Positions 32,505 to 43,028 of a stretch of DNA of 64,000 nucleotides are shown piece by piece (position 1 is the stretch's first letter; each line of letters starts with the position of its first letter). Source of the DNA: Adiantum capillus-veneris (Eukaryota > Streptophyta > Polypodiopsida > Polypodiales > Pteridaceae). Location: the NCBI GenBank assembly GCA_014529385.2, contig CM043959.1, positions 48,549,928-48,613,927 of the forward strand, given 5' to 3'. Below the pieces are notes generated by a model. That model was not told where the DNA came from and made no database searches. It saw only the letters and a program-made list of their open reading frames with translations. The position numbers and the translations under genes are program-made.

Positions 32505-32951
32505 AGGGAAAATTACCAAAATACCCCTCTAATTTGTGGAAATTCCCAAAATACCCTTGCATCTATTTTGGTTGGATCGTTCAAGATTTTTTAATCTTTA
32601 TTCCTTTTTGATAATTGAGATCCGTTTTTGCATGCTTAACATGTAAATTACCTCGCAAGAAAAGGCGATCATGTCTAGAGATAATGAAGCAATTCATCTC
32701 AAAGCCTACATAATCGACTCAAATTTTGGATTTAGCATCTTATATTGATAAGCAAAATGAGTCTTCTTATGAAAAGCTACAAATTTTTTATTCTTTGGAG
32801 AAATTTAATTTCACAACCAGGGGTATTTTGGGAATTTGGAAAATTTGAAGGGCATTTTGGGAATTTATGATAAAATATTGGGGGTGTTTGAAATTTGAGG
32901 GGTATTTTGGGAATTTCCACAAATTAGAGGGGTACTTTGGTAATTTTCCCT
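32505..32951. mobile_element. 447-bp MITE with about 50-bp terminal inverted repeats
   Basis: The left end AGGGAAAATTACCAAAATAC runs about 52 bases and is matched with one or two mismatches by the reverse complement of the right end. TTATTTA flanks both sides (32498-32504 and 32952-32958). There is no coding sequence. The terminal repeats with a 7-bp duplication, which might be 8 with slippage, suggest a hAT- or Mutator-type MITE. It inserted into the Mutator-like element. Confidence 0.82.
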
Positions 32952-32958
32952 TTATTTA

Positions 32959-34500
32959 ATTTGCACTGTAGACACCTACTGTTGCTCTTGCAGTAAGGTG
33001 TATTGTTGGAGGCCTAACTCTTGCGTCCGATGCAGTTATGTGTGTGAAGGGGAGTGTTCTCCACGTTCGGCGGGTCTGGGTGCCGCTTTTAATAGCAGTT
33101 TAGACGTTGTTGAGAATGGTCTTGAGGCCTTGAAACTTGGTGTACTAAGACCTTGGGTTTTTTTTTCTGGGGATTTTAGATGGAGATACATGTATAAAGG
33201 TTTATGAGTGGTTGAAAACCCATATGACCCAGGCCACAAATTAGATCTCTTGTACTTTACTGGCCATCTTTTTATCTGTGGCCATGATGAGAGACTGTTA
33301 AGATTAGGTGTCAATACTGTAGTTATTTTACGTCATTGTTTTTGCGAGCTTTTGGAGGCCTTTCATTCTTTAGTTTAGGAGGCTCAATGAAGGAGGCTCT
33401 TCCTATAGTCCAATTCATATAACCAGGCATAATCAAATTCAAATTTATGTTTTGAAAATGACTTCTTTGGAGGTGTAAATTCAAGGTCACTGGTTTTTGT
33501 GTTGTTTGAGGGTGGTGTTGGAATTTGCAGGGCCCAAATTGTAACTTGTTCACATGTAGTGAGTGAGCGAAGCCGTGCTACAGTAAAACATTCCCAAGCC
33601 TTAAAGCATCAGACTTTGGTCGCCTCTTGCTGCGCCGACTTACATTTCTAGCGAGTAAGCAACACCAACCTTCTGCTCCTAAGCTAGCTTAAGAAAAATT
33701 CCTTAAAAGCCTGGTTAGGTGCTGCAACCAGTCCGCATTGAACCAAGCTTTAAGGAACTGTTCTTAAGCTAGCTTAGGAGCAAAAGGTTGGCATATATTT
33801 TTTTCAAAATTTAATGAAGCATGTTAATTTGCGTTGTGTTACGTATTCCTGATTGTAATTGCATAATTTTAACTGCTAAGTTGGTTCACACGGTTCAAAT
33901 TGCAGATATAATTCCTATTGTTGCTCTTGGCAGTTGGTTCTTCCCTTCTCGGCGTACTACCACACTGAAATGCCACCTCACCGACATCAAACTTCCAGGT
34001 ACGCCAAATTGAATACCATCAATTTCTTGCTGTAACCAGTTTCAAATGTTGTTGTTTATTGGATTGTTTGATATCTGGTTTTAACAATATTTAATAACTG
34101 CATGATGAAAACTTTTAGAAAATATAGAGTTTTGACAAATTTTATGGTAAGCAAACGTGAATGTGCAGTTTTGAAAATTGATTTTCTGTTTCCTTGTAGT
34201 GCGACAATTCTATTATAGCAGTGGTCCAATATAAACCTTTTACAATAAACCTCTTTGACTGACAAGCCCAGTCCATGACTAAAGCACAAAAGAATAATGG
34301 CGGTATCATGGGTACTATAAACCTCCTTGGGTTGGCTCTAGTACATAGTAGTGGTCTTTAACAAAAGTTATTTAATTAAACCAGACATGCACTCGATGTG
34401 TTGCAACCATAGGTCCCTCCCCTAAGCATGGACATAGGGTAGTGTTCAATTGCATTCTTTCTAGTGGGTCTTGCTCGGTTCTACCATTTGCTCGGTATAT
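32959..34500. other. Rest of the Mutator-like element
   Basis: Apart from hairpin 3 no gene is recognised. Small open frames at 32998-33207 and 33821-34012 have no motif I know. The last 60 bases carry three TTGCTCGGT-type repeats that belong to the right terminus. Confidence 0.5.
33665..33791. repeat. Long hairpin 3 in the Mutator-like element
   Basis: Arms 33665-33695 and 33761-33791 pair at about 30 of 31 positions (outer CCAACCTTCTGCTCC, inner AAGCTAGCTTAAGAA). Inside, TTCCTTAAAAGCCTGGTT pairs with AACCAAGCTTTAAGGAA. The apex again holds GTGCTGCAACCAGTCCGC, but its right half is shortened compared with hairpins 1 and 2. Confidence 0.8.
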
Positions 34501-34524
34501 TTTGCTCGGTGTATCGTAAGACTC

Positions 34525-34774
34525 TAGGAAATCCTATTCCGCCTGGAAGAGGTCGTCCAAGCTCAAAAAGTTCAAAGAGGAAGGAAAGAACATCTCTTTC
34601 CTTACCTATGGTGGCACTTTTGGTGCTACGGACAAAGTCTTGGCCTTTATCCAACAATTCGATACAGCGTTTGGAGATGAGGGCTTCACGGAGTCCTCTA
34701 AGCTACGTCATGTAGCCATGCATTTTCAAAAGTCCGCCAGGCAATGGTGGCCTAGCCTACAAGCAAATGGTAAA
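34525..34774 (+). pseudogene. Element B gag, middle part
   Basis: The capsid-like segment (GGTFGATDKVLAFIQQFDTAF, FQKSARQWWPSL), very close to the gypsy-1 copy at 20100-20370 but with TGG where gypsy-1 has its stop. It ends at GGTAAA, where the CACTA element has inserted; gag resumes at 42467. Confidence 0.87.
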
Positions 34775-35045
34775 CACTACAAGAGGTTGTGTGCTCTTGT
34801 GACGCTCTTAGCGACGGAAATACACTGGGTTTTTATAACCCCCGGCGTCGCTAAAACCGTCGCTAACAGCGTCGCTACGAGAGCGTCGCTATCTGCGTCG
34901 CTATAGGCGTCGCTATATAGCGATGCTCATAGCGACGCCTATAGCGATGCCTATAGCGACGCTCTCACAGAAGAGTATAGCGACGCATATAGCGACGCTA
35001 CAGAGCCATAAATAGCGACGCTTATAGCGACGCCTGAGAGAATAT
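34775..35045. repeat. CACTA left terminus and subterminal repeats
   Basis: The CACTACAAGAG terminus is followed by more than a dozen GCGACGC or GCGTCGC motifs in mixed orientation to about 35035. In En/Spm such arrays are bound by the element's own protein and define the cis-acting end. Confidence 0.9.
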
Positions 35046-35373
35046 TTTTTTGGTGGCAGGGCATTGAATGCCCTGCCACCCATCAACCATATTGTACTTG
35101 ATTCACTTTTTAAAAAAAGTGCAAAGGTAAATAATAGACCCAAAATAGTCACCGACAAGACGCATTGTTTGCAAAATTGACAATTGTACACATCATAGAC
35201 AAACTGAATTGATTGGCAAATGTAATAATGACAATTGTACAACATCATAGGCATAAAGAATTGATTGGCAAAAGGAATTGCGGTGACAAATGTAATAATA
35301 TACATGGTTCAAAAAGACGTATAAAATCCGTCTCATGATACATAAGCTATGAGAAACCCTAAACTAATGCTAT

Positions 35374-36712
35374 CTAGCTACGGCTAAACTGACGACGTCT
35401 AATCAGACGTCTCATCGCGTCCAAGCGGCGTATCTGTCGGATTTTGCAAAAGAAGACAATAAGACAGCTTTCAGTAAGTATAAACATATAACGACATTTA
35501 TAAAACAATACAAAAAATAAAAAAGAGTAAACCCTAATACTAACCATGCCACCGCGAGAACTGAGAATGTCCATCAGGGCGTTTAAGCCCTTCCTGCCTG
35601 CGTACTCGCGCTCGTACGGTGTGGGATCACGTCCTGTCATCGACCACTGTCAAAACATACAAAGATTTCATTATGTTAGAACTAAAAAACTCATAAACCC
35701 TAAACTATCGAACATGCATAAAGAGCAATGTGAAAAGACTTACAAAATCGGCCTCAAATGATGCCCATCCACCGCTCCCCAAGTGGTGCGAGCTCCCTGC
35801 CTCTACTCGCGCTCTGGCTGCATCCTTTTGTTGCTTCCACTTGTCGGGATTCTCGCGCGCTGCTTTCTTCGCATTCTTCCAATCTTCTTTGGCCAGCCAA
35901 TCTGGCCTATTCCACCCATTCTTGATTGCTTTTTGCACTTCGGAACGCTTGTGTTTGCAGTATTCGCGCATTCGAATCTTCATCAGGTCTTCATTGAAGC
36001 GCTGATCCCGTGTTGGAACGGGAAACTCATCATGAAGTATGCTGATGACTCTGTTTTTTAAATCACTTGGTACTTCACTCCATTTGTTTAGTATATAGTG
36101 TCTAAACAGCTGAGAGCAAAGACCACGCATGCGCGAGATCACCTTCTTGCCGTCATCATCCATGATGATGCCGCCGCTGATGTCGACGGAGTAAGGCAAG
36201 CCCTCTGGCCGGTGACGCGTGAACCTGGGTGTCCCGGCAGGGGTCTCTAGCGGCGTGTCGATGGGGGTACGGACGTCAGGTGTCTCCACCGGCGTCTGGG
36301 CCCCGAAGCGAGGAGTGTCGAGTGGGGTGGCTCCTGGCGGAGTAGGTAGAGGTGTGTAGCTTCTAGGAACAGTCAGCCGTGCAAAACCTGGCGTAGATGG
36401 CGATGCTGTGGCTGGTGTGGGGGCGGGCAAAGAAGGGGAGGGTAAAGAGCCTCGTCGAACACGAGGCGGTGTGGAGGCATCGGTGGTGGAATCCCCACAA
36501 CAACCGCCACCGCCACCACTAGAGTGCCGGTGTCTAGACGAGTGTGACGCTCGTCTCGTCGACGCCGAAGCTTCGGAGCGCGCCGAATGCTCCGAAAGAG
36601 AGGGAGATGCGGATGGTGTAGGAATGCGCGATGATGCGCCAGAGCGATGACGCTCCACGTACCACTGTCTCTGCTGCGGTGACAAAGAAGAAAGAAACTC
36701 CTCATCATCCAT
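35374..36712 (-). CDS. CACTA ORF1, TNPA/transposase_24-like protein
   Basis: Proposed exons on the minus strand: 36712-35744, 35646-35545 and 35433-35374, giving 1131 nt or 376 residues plus stop. Introns start GTAAGT and GTTAGT and end GACAG; both lie in phase 0. Residues 1-170 are rich in Ser, Pro, Thr and Arg with repeated TPxxTP-type motifs. Residues about 185-345 hold the conserved block: SRMRGLCSQLFRHYILNKWS, then DEFPVP and WNRPDWL, then GSGGWASFEADFWS and DPTPYEREYAGRKG, typical of the second protein of plant CACTA elements. In En/Spm this protein binds the subterminal repeats; that role is inferred. I chose ATG 36712 because of an acceptor-like CAG just upstream and the acidic MDDEEF start. 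Transcript ends are unknown. Confidence 0.75.
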
Positions 36713-36984
36713 ACCTGCATTAAACACACGAATATTTAAACTTAATATTGAATGAATAGAGTAGACAATGACGCAAAGACCATTAAATACAATGACGTAA
36801 TGACGCATATAAATACAATGACGCAATGAATCGAGTGGTAGAAGAGGCAAGTCGAAAACTCAGAATTTTCAATCAAAAGATGTGAGCGCGAATAGAAAAG
36901 AGCGTTACACACCATGGAAGCTACTTAGAGAGCTAGAGCTTTTACAGCACGGAGCAAAATTGTTCAAATACAATATTTGTGGCT

Positions 36985-39900
36985 TTAAGAGATCTCTCTC
37001 TCATCCTCGCATAACTCAGCATAACTTCCTATATCTATATAGAGCTCTCCGTTTAAACACATATCCTCTGTTTCATTTTGTAGCTCCTCTGCATGCACCC
37101 CATATAGAGTAGTAGCATCTTGATGCTCGTCTGGCACCACCGCAGCGGCTTCTGATTGAGCATCTTCTCTGATCTCCTCCATTGATGTCGTTGTGATTGG
37201 CACATGGTAGCCTTCATACGTCCTTGCACTACGAGGGGCTACCTCTATGACGTACCACCAGTTTGATGTAGACTTTGTAGGATGAAATACTACCTGCCAG
37301 AGCCACATAACTTACATGAGAGCTTTCAAGCACATAACTTGTAAAAGGGGGATGTTAACTATTTATATACTTACTTGTTCACAATGCTCGGGTAGTACGA
37401 AAGTGTCTCTTAGGTCAGTCCATTTCTTAGTAGAATCCACCTCAAGAAAACCAGACTCTCCTCTACGCACAGTAGCGTTTCGACCCTCCATGATTATCTT
37501 GAACCATTGCACGTCGAACAAGTCGACAAAAAATCCTCTGTAATCGATCCTCAAAATCTCTTGCAGCGTGCCGAAGTAAGTGAGTTCCGCCACCACGGGA
37601 TCTGCATCAGAGGAACGTCGTCGACTAGACTGTTCAAATTTTGCCATGATTCCACAATCTTGAGTAAAACGCTTTTTGTCGATTCGTTCCACCCTAAAAT
37701 GTCGACCTTTACACCATGCTGCTGTGTATGACTTATACTACAACGAACAAAGATTATGAGTGGCCGTTCAAACGTTTATAAATAAAGTCACTTGCTAGTC
37801 GTACATTGCAAACTTACCTTGGTCGCGCAACCCCGAGAGTACTCCCACTCTTCTTCAGTCACTTCGTCACCGCATTGTTGTGCGCTTTTCAATTGGTTGT
37901 GCAACCATCTTAAGCTCATGAAGGTTGGTAGGCTCTCCAGAACCGCTGGATAGTGCATCGGTGGTCGTCTTCCCCGTCTCCACTCGATTCGTGCCCTTTG
38001 TCGCTCTTGCTTTGCATCCTCATATTGTGAAATCCACTTTTGCATCACTGGATTGTGAAGCATGCAAAATCGGTTGATTTTAGCCTCTAGATCTTCCGTC
38101 ATCTTCTTCTCAACACCGAGATTGCACATGACAATCCCAGATATGCGCTCATCATCTATGGTTCGCCATAGCGTGTCCCGGGATTTATCAAATCCGTCTA
38201 GCCACTCTCCAATGTACACTAGGGACTCTGATACCAACCAACCTTCTGCCATGCTACCCTCCGGACGTGCCTTTTGACGCACATATCCCTTAAGCGTTTT
38301 CATGAAACGCTCTAAGAAGAACATCCATCTGGAATGAACTGTGCCAGCTATTTCCACCTCATCAACTATGTGAATAAGAAGATGCACCTGAATGGTTAGC
38401 ATTGTAGTAGGAAAATGTTTCTCAAACATGCACACAAGCTCCGCAGCATTTAGTTTGGCGAATGGTATGGAGTCTACGTCGATCTCCTTTTGTGAGATCC
38501 ATTGCACCAGCTTTGCAAGTTTGTAGATTGTGTTACGGATGTCGAGAGACAAACATCCCTCAATGGCAACCGGTAAAATAAACTGTAAAGTATGTGCAGC
38601 AATGATATTAAAGTCCACATTTTATGCAATGATATTAAAGTCCACTATGAACGTACCTGACACATTTTATGCCAATCGTGTGACTTCAAACCGGTAAGCT
38701 TTCCTTCTTTAGTAAAACACGTTCGGAGCGAGTGCATTACGCCAGTGGGGGTCCGCAAAGATCGAATGGCCTCTTTTACTTTGCGTTCTTGGGCTCCTGT
38801 GAAAATCCATGGTGCTTTAGGAAGTTTTATCGATCCATCAGACGCTGTTTGCGGCCAATATTGCTCCATACGATCCACATTTCTAAGGTCAACTCTGGCT
38901 CCCAAAGTATCTTTCTTGCCGGTCAAATGGTCCCATAGTAGATTACCCACATTCTTGAATATGTGCATTGGATTGAGCAAGTGATTGATCACGAGTCGGG
39001 GCCAGTATGGTAACTCGTACCATAGAGATAGTCTCTTCATCCCTGGAGGCAATCCGTCATCGCACATCTCCTTCTGCTCTAACCATGCTTGTGCAGACAT
39101 CCTTGGTGGCTCTCTTCCCAAAAAGCCGTCGCGTAACACATGATTCTCCGGAAGATACGCTTGATGACCTTCGTAGATTTGCTTATTCAGTGAGGGTGCC
39201 CTACGTGCATTCAGTCTAGGTCCACATGTGACACATGCTCTGTATCCGCTTGTTTGAAGCCCTGCATGTATACACATGATAATAGATCAACTATGGGGAA
39301 AAACAAGATTTACAGTGTCTGAGAGAGGAGTGTCAATAGATCACCTGAGCATTCTGTTAGCCCGGGATAGTCATGCATGGTCCACATTAGAATACCTCTG
39401 ATCAAAGCATTCCGTCGTCCTGTGTGTCGGCTCATATCCACCACCTCTATGCCAATCCACAATTGTTGTAGCTCTTCCAATAGTGGACGAAGATACACAT
39501 CCATATTCCCCACTTTATATCGCCCTGGCACAATCAAGCTTAGCCATAGGTGCCCCTTCTTCGTAGTCAACCACGGGGGAATGTTGTAGTTGACGATGAC
39601 AACGGGCCATACACTGTAAGATGTTGATCTTTGACCAAAAGGATTTACGCCATCCATAGCCAGGCCTAAGCGCAAATTTCGAGCTTCCCTGGCAAAATCC
39701 GACCATGTTCCATCTATATGTTTCCAGGCTGCGCAATCTGCAGGAATTCGTAGCACACCATCCGAAGATTTATTCTCCTCATGCCATGATGCTAGGGCGG
39801 CCATGGACTTACATTCGAAGAAATGCTTGATGCGAGGAAGCAAAGGAAAATGTCGCAAAACCTTTTGTGGAATTTTTGTCCCGTGGAGATCTACTCGATA

Positions 39901-40713
39901 TCTTTCGGAATCACATTTCGGACACTTCTCCATGTCTGTGTATTCCCCTCTGAAAAGAATGCAGTCATTAGGACAAGCGTGGATAGAATTGTAATCCATC
40001 CCCAAGTTTCGCAAAATCTTTCTTGCTTCATCTCGGGAATCTGGCATCACATTGTCAGCTGGTAGAATGTGCTCTTTCAGCAATCTACACAACATAAAAA
40101 TATGATACAGTCGTGTAAAAATCTATCAGATCATTATACATTTAGAGTTCTATTAAAGTAAACTAATTGTAATAGATCACCTGAAAAGCGCTGTGACGCT
40201 AGTGTCACTCCATCCAAACTTTGCCTGCATGTTGAGAAGAACCAGGAGTGCTTTCAATCTAGACATACGTGCTCCATTATACAATGATGTATCGGCTTCA
40301 CTTTTCATATCATCATAGATAAGCCTTTCTGAATCCATGATCGTCTCGATCATTTCATCAATCTCGGGCTCAAACATTGTCTCGTTGGGAATGTGCTCTG
40401 CATGATCATCCCCCGAGCTGTCAGAGGCTACATCTTGTGGCCTCACATATGCTGCTTGACCAAAGCGCCTGCGAATACGTCTATTGGGTTGCAAGATTGC
40501 TGCTTGTTGGCCAGCGTCAGAGTCCGACGAGTTATAATTGGCAACAACTCGATCTATAATAGATGGATCGAACTCGCCAAATTCGCGAACGTGCTGCAAA
40601 GAAACACGTCTTGTCCGTCGCACAGCATGCTTGCATTGATTACAAGGACATAAGACCCTCGTTGAGAGATAGGTGTTTCGGTTGGACGGTCCCACATCCT
40701 CGTCGCTACTCAT
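36985..40713 (-). CDS. CACTA transposase, TNP2/transposase_21 type, six exons, intact
   Basis: Proposed exons (minus): 40713-40181, 40084-39345, 39261-38657, 38582-37818, 37737-37375 and 37293-36985. They sum to 3315 nt, 1104 residues plus stop, with GT donors and AG acceptors and matching phases (2, 1, 0, 0, 0). Exon 1 has CPCNQCKH, from the transposase-associated finger. Exon 2 carries the transposase_21 core: GLAMDGVNPFGQRSTSYSVW, YNIPPWLTTK, GNMDVYLRPLLEEL and DYPGLTECSG. Exon 3 continues with ACVTCGPRL, and HNLL-like RLVINHLLNPMH. Exon 4 corresponds to DUF4218 (FEKHFPTTMLTIQVHLLIHI, ERFMKTLKGYVRQKARPEGS), and exons 5-6 to DUF4216 (YFGTLQEILRIDYRGF, TSNWWYVIEV). It would cut and join the element ends in the nucleus. 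No stop or frameshift was found. Confidence 0.88.
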
Positions 40714-40775
40714 AATGAGGATAAAAAACTTATAACCTAGACAACAAATTTAATATTCTATTGGCATTCTTCGTC

Positions 40776-40779
<4 letters not shown>

Positions 40780-40827
<48 letters not shown>
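40780..40827. repeat. TC microsatellite upstream of the CACTA transposase
   Basis: An uninterrupted run of about 48 bases of TC, 67 bp upstream of the transposase ATG (GA on the gene's strand), in its presumed promoter or leader. Confidence 0.95.
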
Positions 40828-40829
<2 letters not shown>

Positions 40830-41980
40830 ACCTCACATTCTCTAGTCATGTCCAATCCCCGCACACCTCGGTCTAGAGGTGCACGGAGATCAGAACCACC
40901 GGGTTATAATCTCGTCTTTATTGGTCAATACCTATATTTGTGGGTAGAAGAAATCTAGACACCCACGTCTACATGATACTGCATGTAGTGGACAAAATCC
41001 CTTTGCCTCTTCTCTAGCTGTAGCACTTCACTTCATCTTAACATCTTTTCACAGTAGATCTCTTCACTGTTCGTCTAACTCTAAACCCTAAACCGTAAGT
41101 AATTCTTGCATGGACTCGATCTAACGTAAATAAGCGTAAATCTAAATAAACGTAAATCTAACTAAAAATAAAGCTAAATCTAATTTAACGTAAGTCTAAT
41201 GACTAGAGGTTGTCTAGATGGTCATTGTGTCAGGGATGTAGTGACTCTTGCCGCCCTGAAGATCCACCTTCTTCCCTATCTTCTGAAGACATTTCACCAG
41301 TACTTTTGGATCGACGGAGCCCACCATGAGTGAAGGCAGCAATACCCTATATTCCATTGAGGGCTTTCTTCACCCGCTTCATGCAGGCATCGCAGTCTAT
41401 GGAGACCCGCATCTAATCTAATATAACGTAAATCTAAATCTAACTTAAATAAACGTAAATCTAGTTAAAAATAAACTTAAATCTAATTTAATGTAAGTCT
41501 ACATATAACCTAATCTTTAACGTCTTTTAAGATAGTTTCCTACGACGTTATAACTCTCTTCTTCCTGTGTGTGTGCGCGTGTGTGGATGTGTGTGCCAAT
41601 AAAAAGAGATAAATGGTATAACCTTTCTATCACCCATGCCAAGTATGATAGATTGATTATGCCATTTCTCTCTTGAATAATAGGTCTTCAGTTCAACTCC
41701 TCGTCGGCTAGATCTTTAGGTCTTTTAATTTTAATTAGTTTCCTACGACGCTCCCTTAGTTTCTCTTTCTTTCTCTCTCAATGTGTGCGTTTTTTTGGAT
41801 CATATGCATGTTTTCTTTCTCTTTTCCTCTTTCAATGTGTGCGTTTTTTGTTTATGCATGTTCTCTCTCTCTTTTCCTCTCTCAATGCATGCGTTTTTTG
41901 TTTATGCATGCTCTCTCTCTCTTTTTCTCTCTCAATGTGTGTGTGCATTCTTTGTTTACGTATGTGTGTGCGTTTTTGCA

Positions 41981-42024
<44 letters not shown>

Positions 42025-42146
42025 AACACTATGTGTGTGTGTGTGTGTATGTGTGTGTGAGAGAGAGAGAGCGAGGGAGAGAGAAATAGGGGAAGGGAAC
42101 ATGAGAATGAGGAGAGGGAAGGAGCATACCTGGCTCTCCTTCCTCT

Positions 42147-42184
<38 letters not shown>

Positions 42185-42185
42185 G

Positions 42186-42231
<46 letters not shown>

Positions 42232-42290
42232 TGAGGGAGAGCGTTACCTGCTCTTTGCTTGAGGACGTCGAAAAACTCAGATCTGAGATC
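40828..42290. other. Promoter side of the CACTA element, no gene seen
   Basis: It contains two related AT-rich blocks of AACGTAAATCTA motifs (about 41120-41200 and 41410-41505). It also has a three- to four-fold repeat of about 50-55 bp built from CTCTCTCAATG(T/C)(G/A)TGCGTTTTTTG and TTTATGCATG (41770-41990). CT (41985-42020), GT (42034-42058 and 42151-42180) and GA (42191-42228) runs follow. None encodes a plausible protein. Confidence 0.6.
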
Positions 42291-42463
42291 TGAGTTTTTG
42301 GGCGCGCTCGGTTATTTTTTTTACCCCAGCTGGCGTCGCTATGAGCGTCGCTATGAGCGTCGCAAACTTCTTTGTAAATTTGCGACGCTCATAGCGACGC
42401 CGGGATTTTTTTTTTTGAGCGTCGCTGTGTGAGCGTCGCTAATGTGAAGAGTCTCTTGTAGTG
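42291..42463. repeat. CACTA right terminus and subterminal repeats
   Basis: Several GCGTCGC and GCGACGC motifs (about 42335-42442), including a hairpin made of GGCGTCGCTATGAGCGTCGC and its complement at about 42332-42402, lead to the terminal CTCTTGTAGTG that mirrors the left end. Confidence 0.9.
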
Positions 42464-42466
42464 AAA

Positions 42467-43020
42467 GCTGCACGAACATGAAAAGCTTTAAGAGCTTCCA
42501 TCATGAAGCAGTTTTTGGCTACCGATGCCAAAGACAAAGTACTCACCGAATGGCGAAGCTTAAAGCTCTCTCCCTACGAATCTATCCACAATCATGTAGA
42601 CAAGTTTTGGGATTTACACCGCAAAGCCACTGACCTAAAAAAGATGGATTTTGGATAGCAAAACCAACAATTTTGTGCGGGTTTAACTGAGGATATGGTG
42701 GAGTATATTAACTCCTAAAGGCCACGCACCATATCTGTGATCATACACCATCAACTTCGAACAAGGGGCTAAGAGAAATCTTAAGCCCACAAAAAACAAG
42801 GACCGTTACGAGCCTAAGGGGAAGGGCAACGTCCAAAAGTCTCTCAAAGGCAACGCAAACAACAACAAATCTAAGGAGAAGGGAGTTTATAAAGGCAAAA
42901 ATAAACTCTCTCCTGAAGAGCTAGAGTGTTATAGAAAATATAACCGTTGTTTCAAGTGCGGGGAGCAAGGGCATGCCTATCGTGCTTGTTCCCACAAGAA
43001 TACACGTAATGAGCCTCCTA
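42467..43020 (+). pseudogene. Element B gag, C-terminal part with zinc knuckle
   Basis: It resumes the capsid-like sequence (SIMKQFLATDAKDKVLTEW) after the CACTA insertion. Stops occur at about 42657 and 42717 and there are frame changes after that. The CCHC knuckle CFKCGEQGHAYRAC lies at about 42953-42995. Protease follows with little spacing. Confidence 0.85.
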
Positions 43021-43028
43021 GAGCTACC

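Larger units (their letters stand above)
30264..34524 (-). mobile_element. Mutator-like element with 9-bp target duplication
   Basis: TAGGAAATC flanks both ends (30255-30263 and 34525-34533), and gag of element B reads across it. Nine bases is the hallmark of Mutator superfamily insertions. The first 35 bases and the reverse complement of the last 35 agree at about 24 positions, including CGAGCAAAA and a second CGAGC, so short diverged terminal repeats are present. The 4261-bp element holds a broken SWIM-domain gene on the minus strand, a 202-bp duplication, three long hairpins and a 447-bp MITE. No transposase catalytic (MULE/DDE) domain was seen, so it is a non-autonomous or captured-sequence element. 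Confidence 0.85.
34775..42463 (-). mobile_element. CACTA (En/Spm) transposon, structurally complete
   Basis: Both ends read CACTACAAGAG inward (34775 and, on the minus strand, 42463), flanked by the 3-bp duplication AAA (34772-34774 and 42464-42466), and gag of element B continues across. GCGACGC motifs in both orientations crowd the subterminal 200-270 bp at each end, as expected for transposase binding sites. Two minus-strand genes lie inside, a 376-codon TNPA/transposase_24-like gene and a 1104-codon TNP2-type transposase, each joining in frame across consensus splice sites with no stop. It therefore has everything an autonomous CACTA element needs, as far as sequence shows. Confidence 0.95.

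Noticed and set aside
34829..35035. CRISPR-like or satellite array of GCGACGC
   Set aside because: Short motifs in both orientations with irregular spacing next to a CACTA terminus are normal subterminal transposase-binding repeats.
35705..36850. Start of CACTA ORF1 at the first Met near 36850
   Set aside because: The extra N-terminal residues are hydrophobic and unlike the family, and a CAG acceptor-like site lies just before the Met at 36712.
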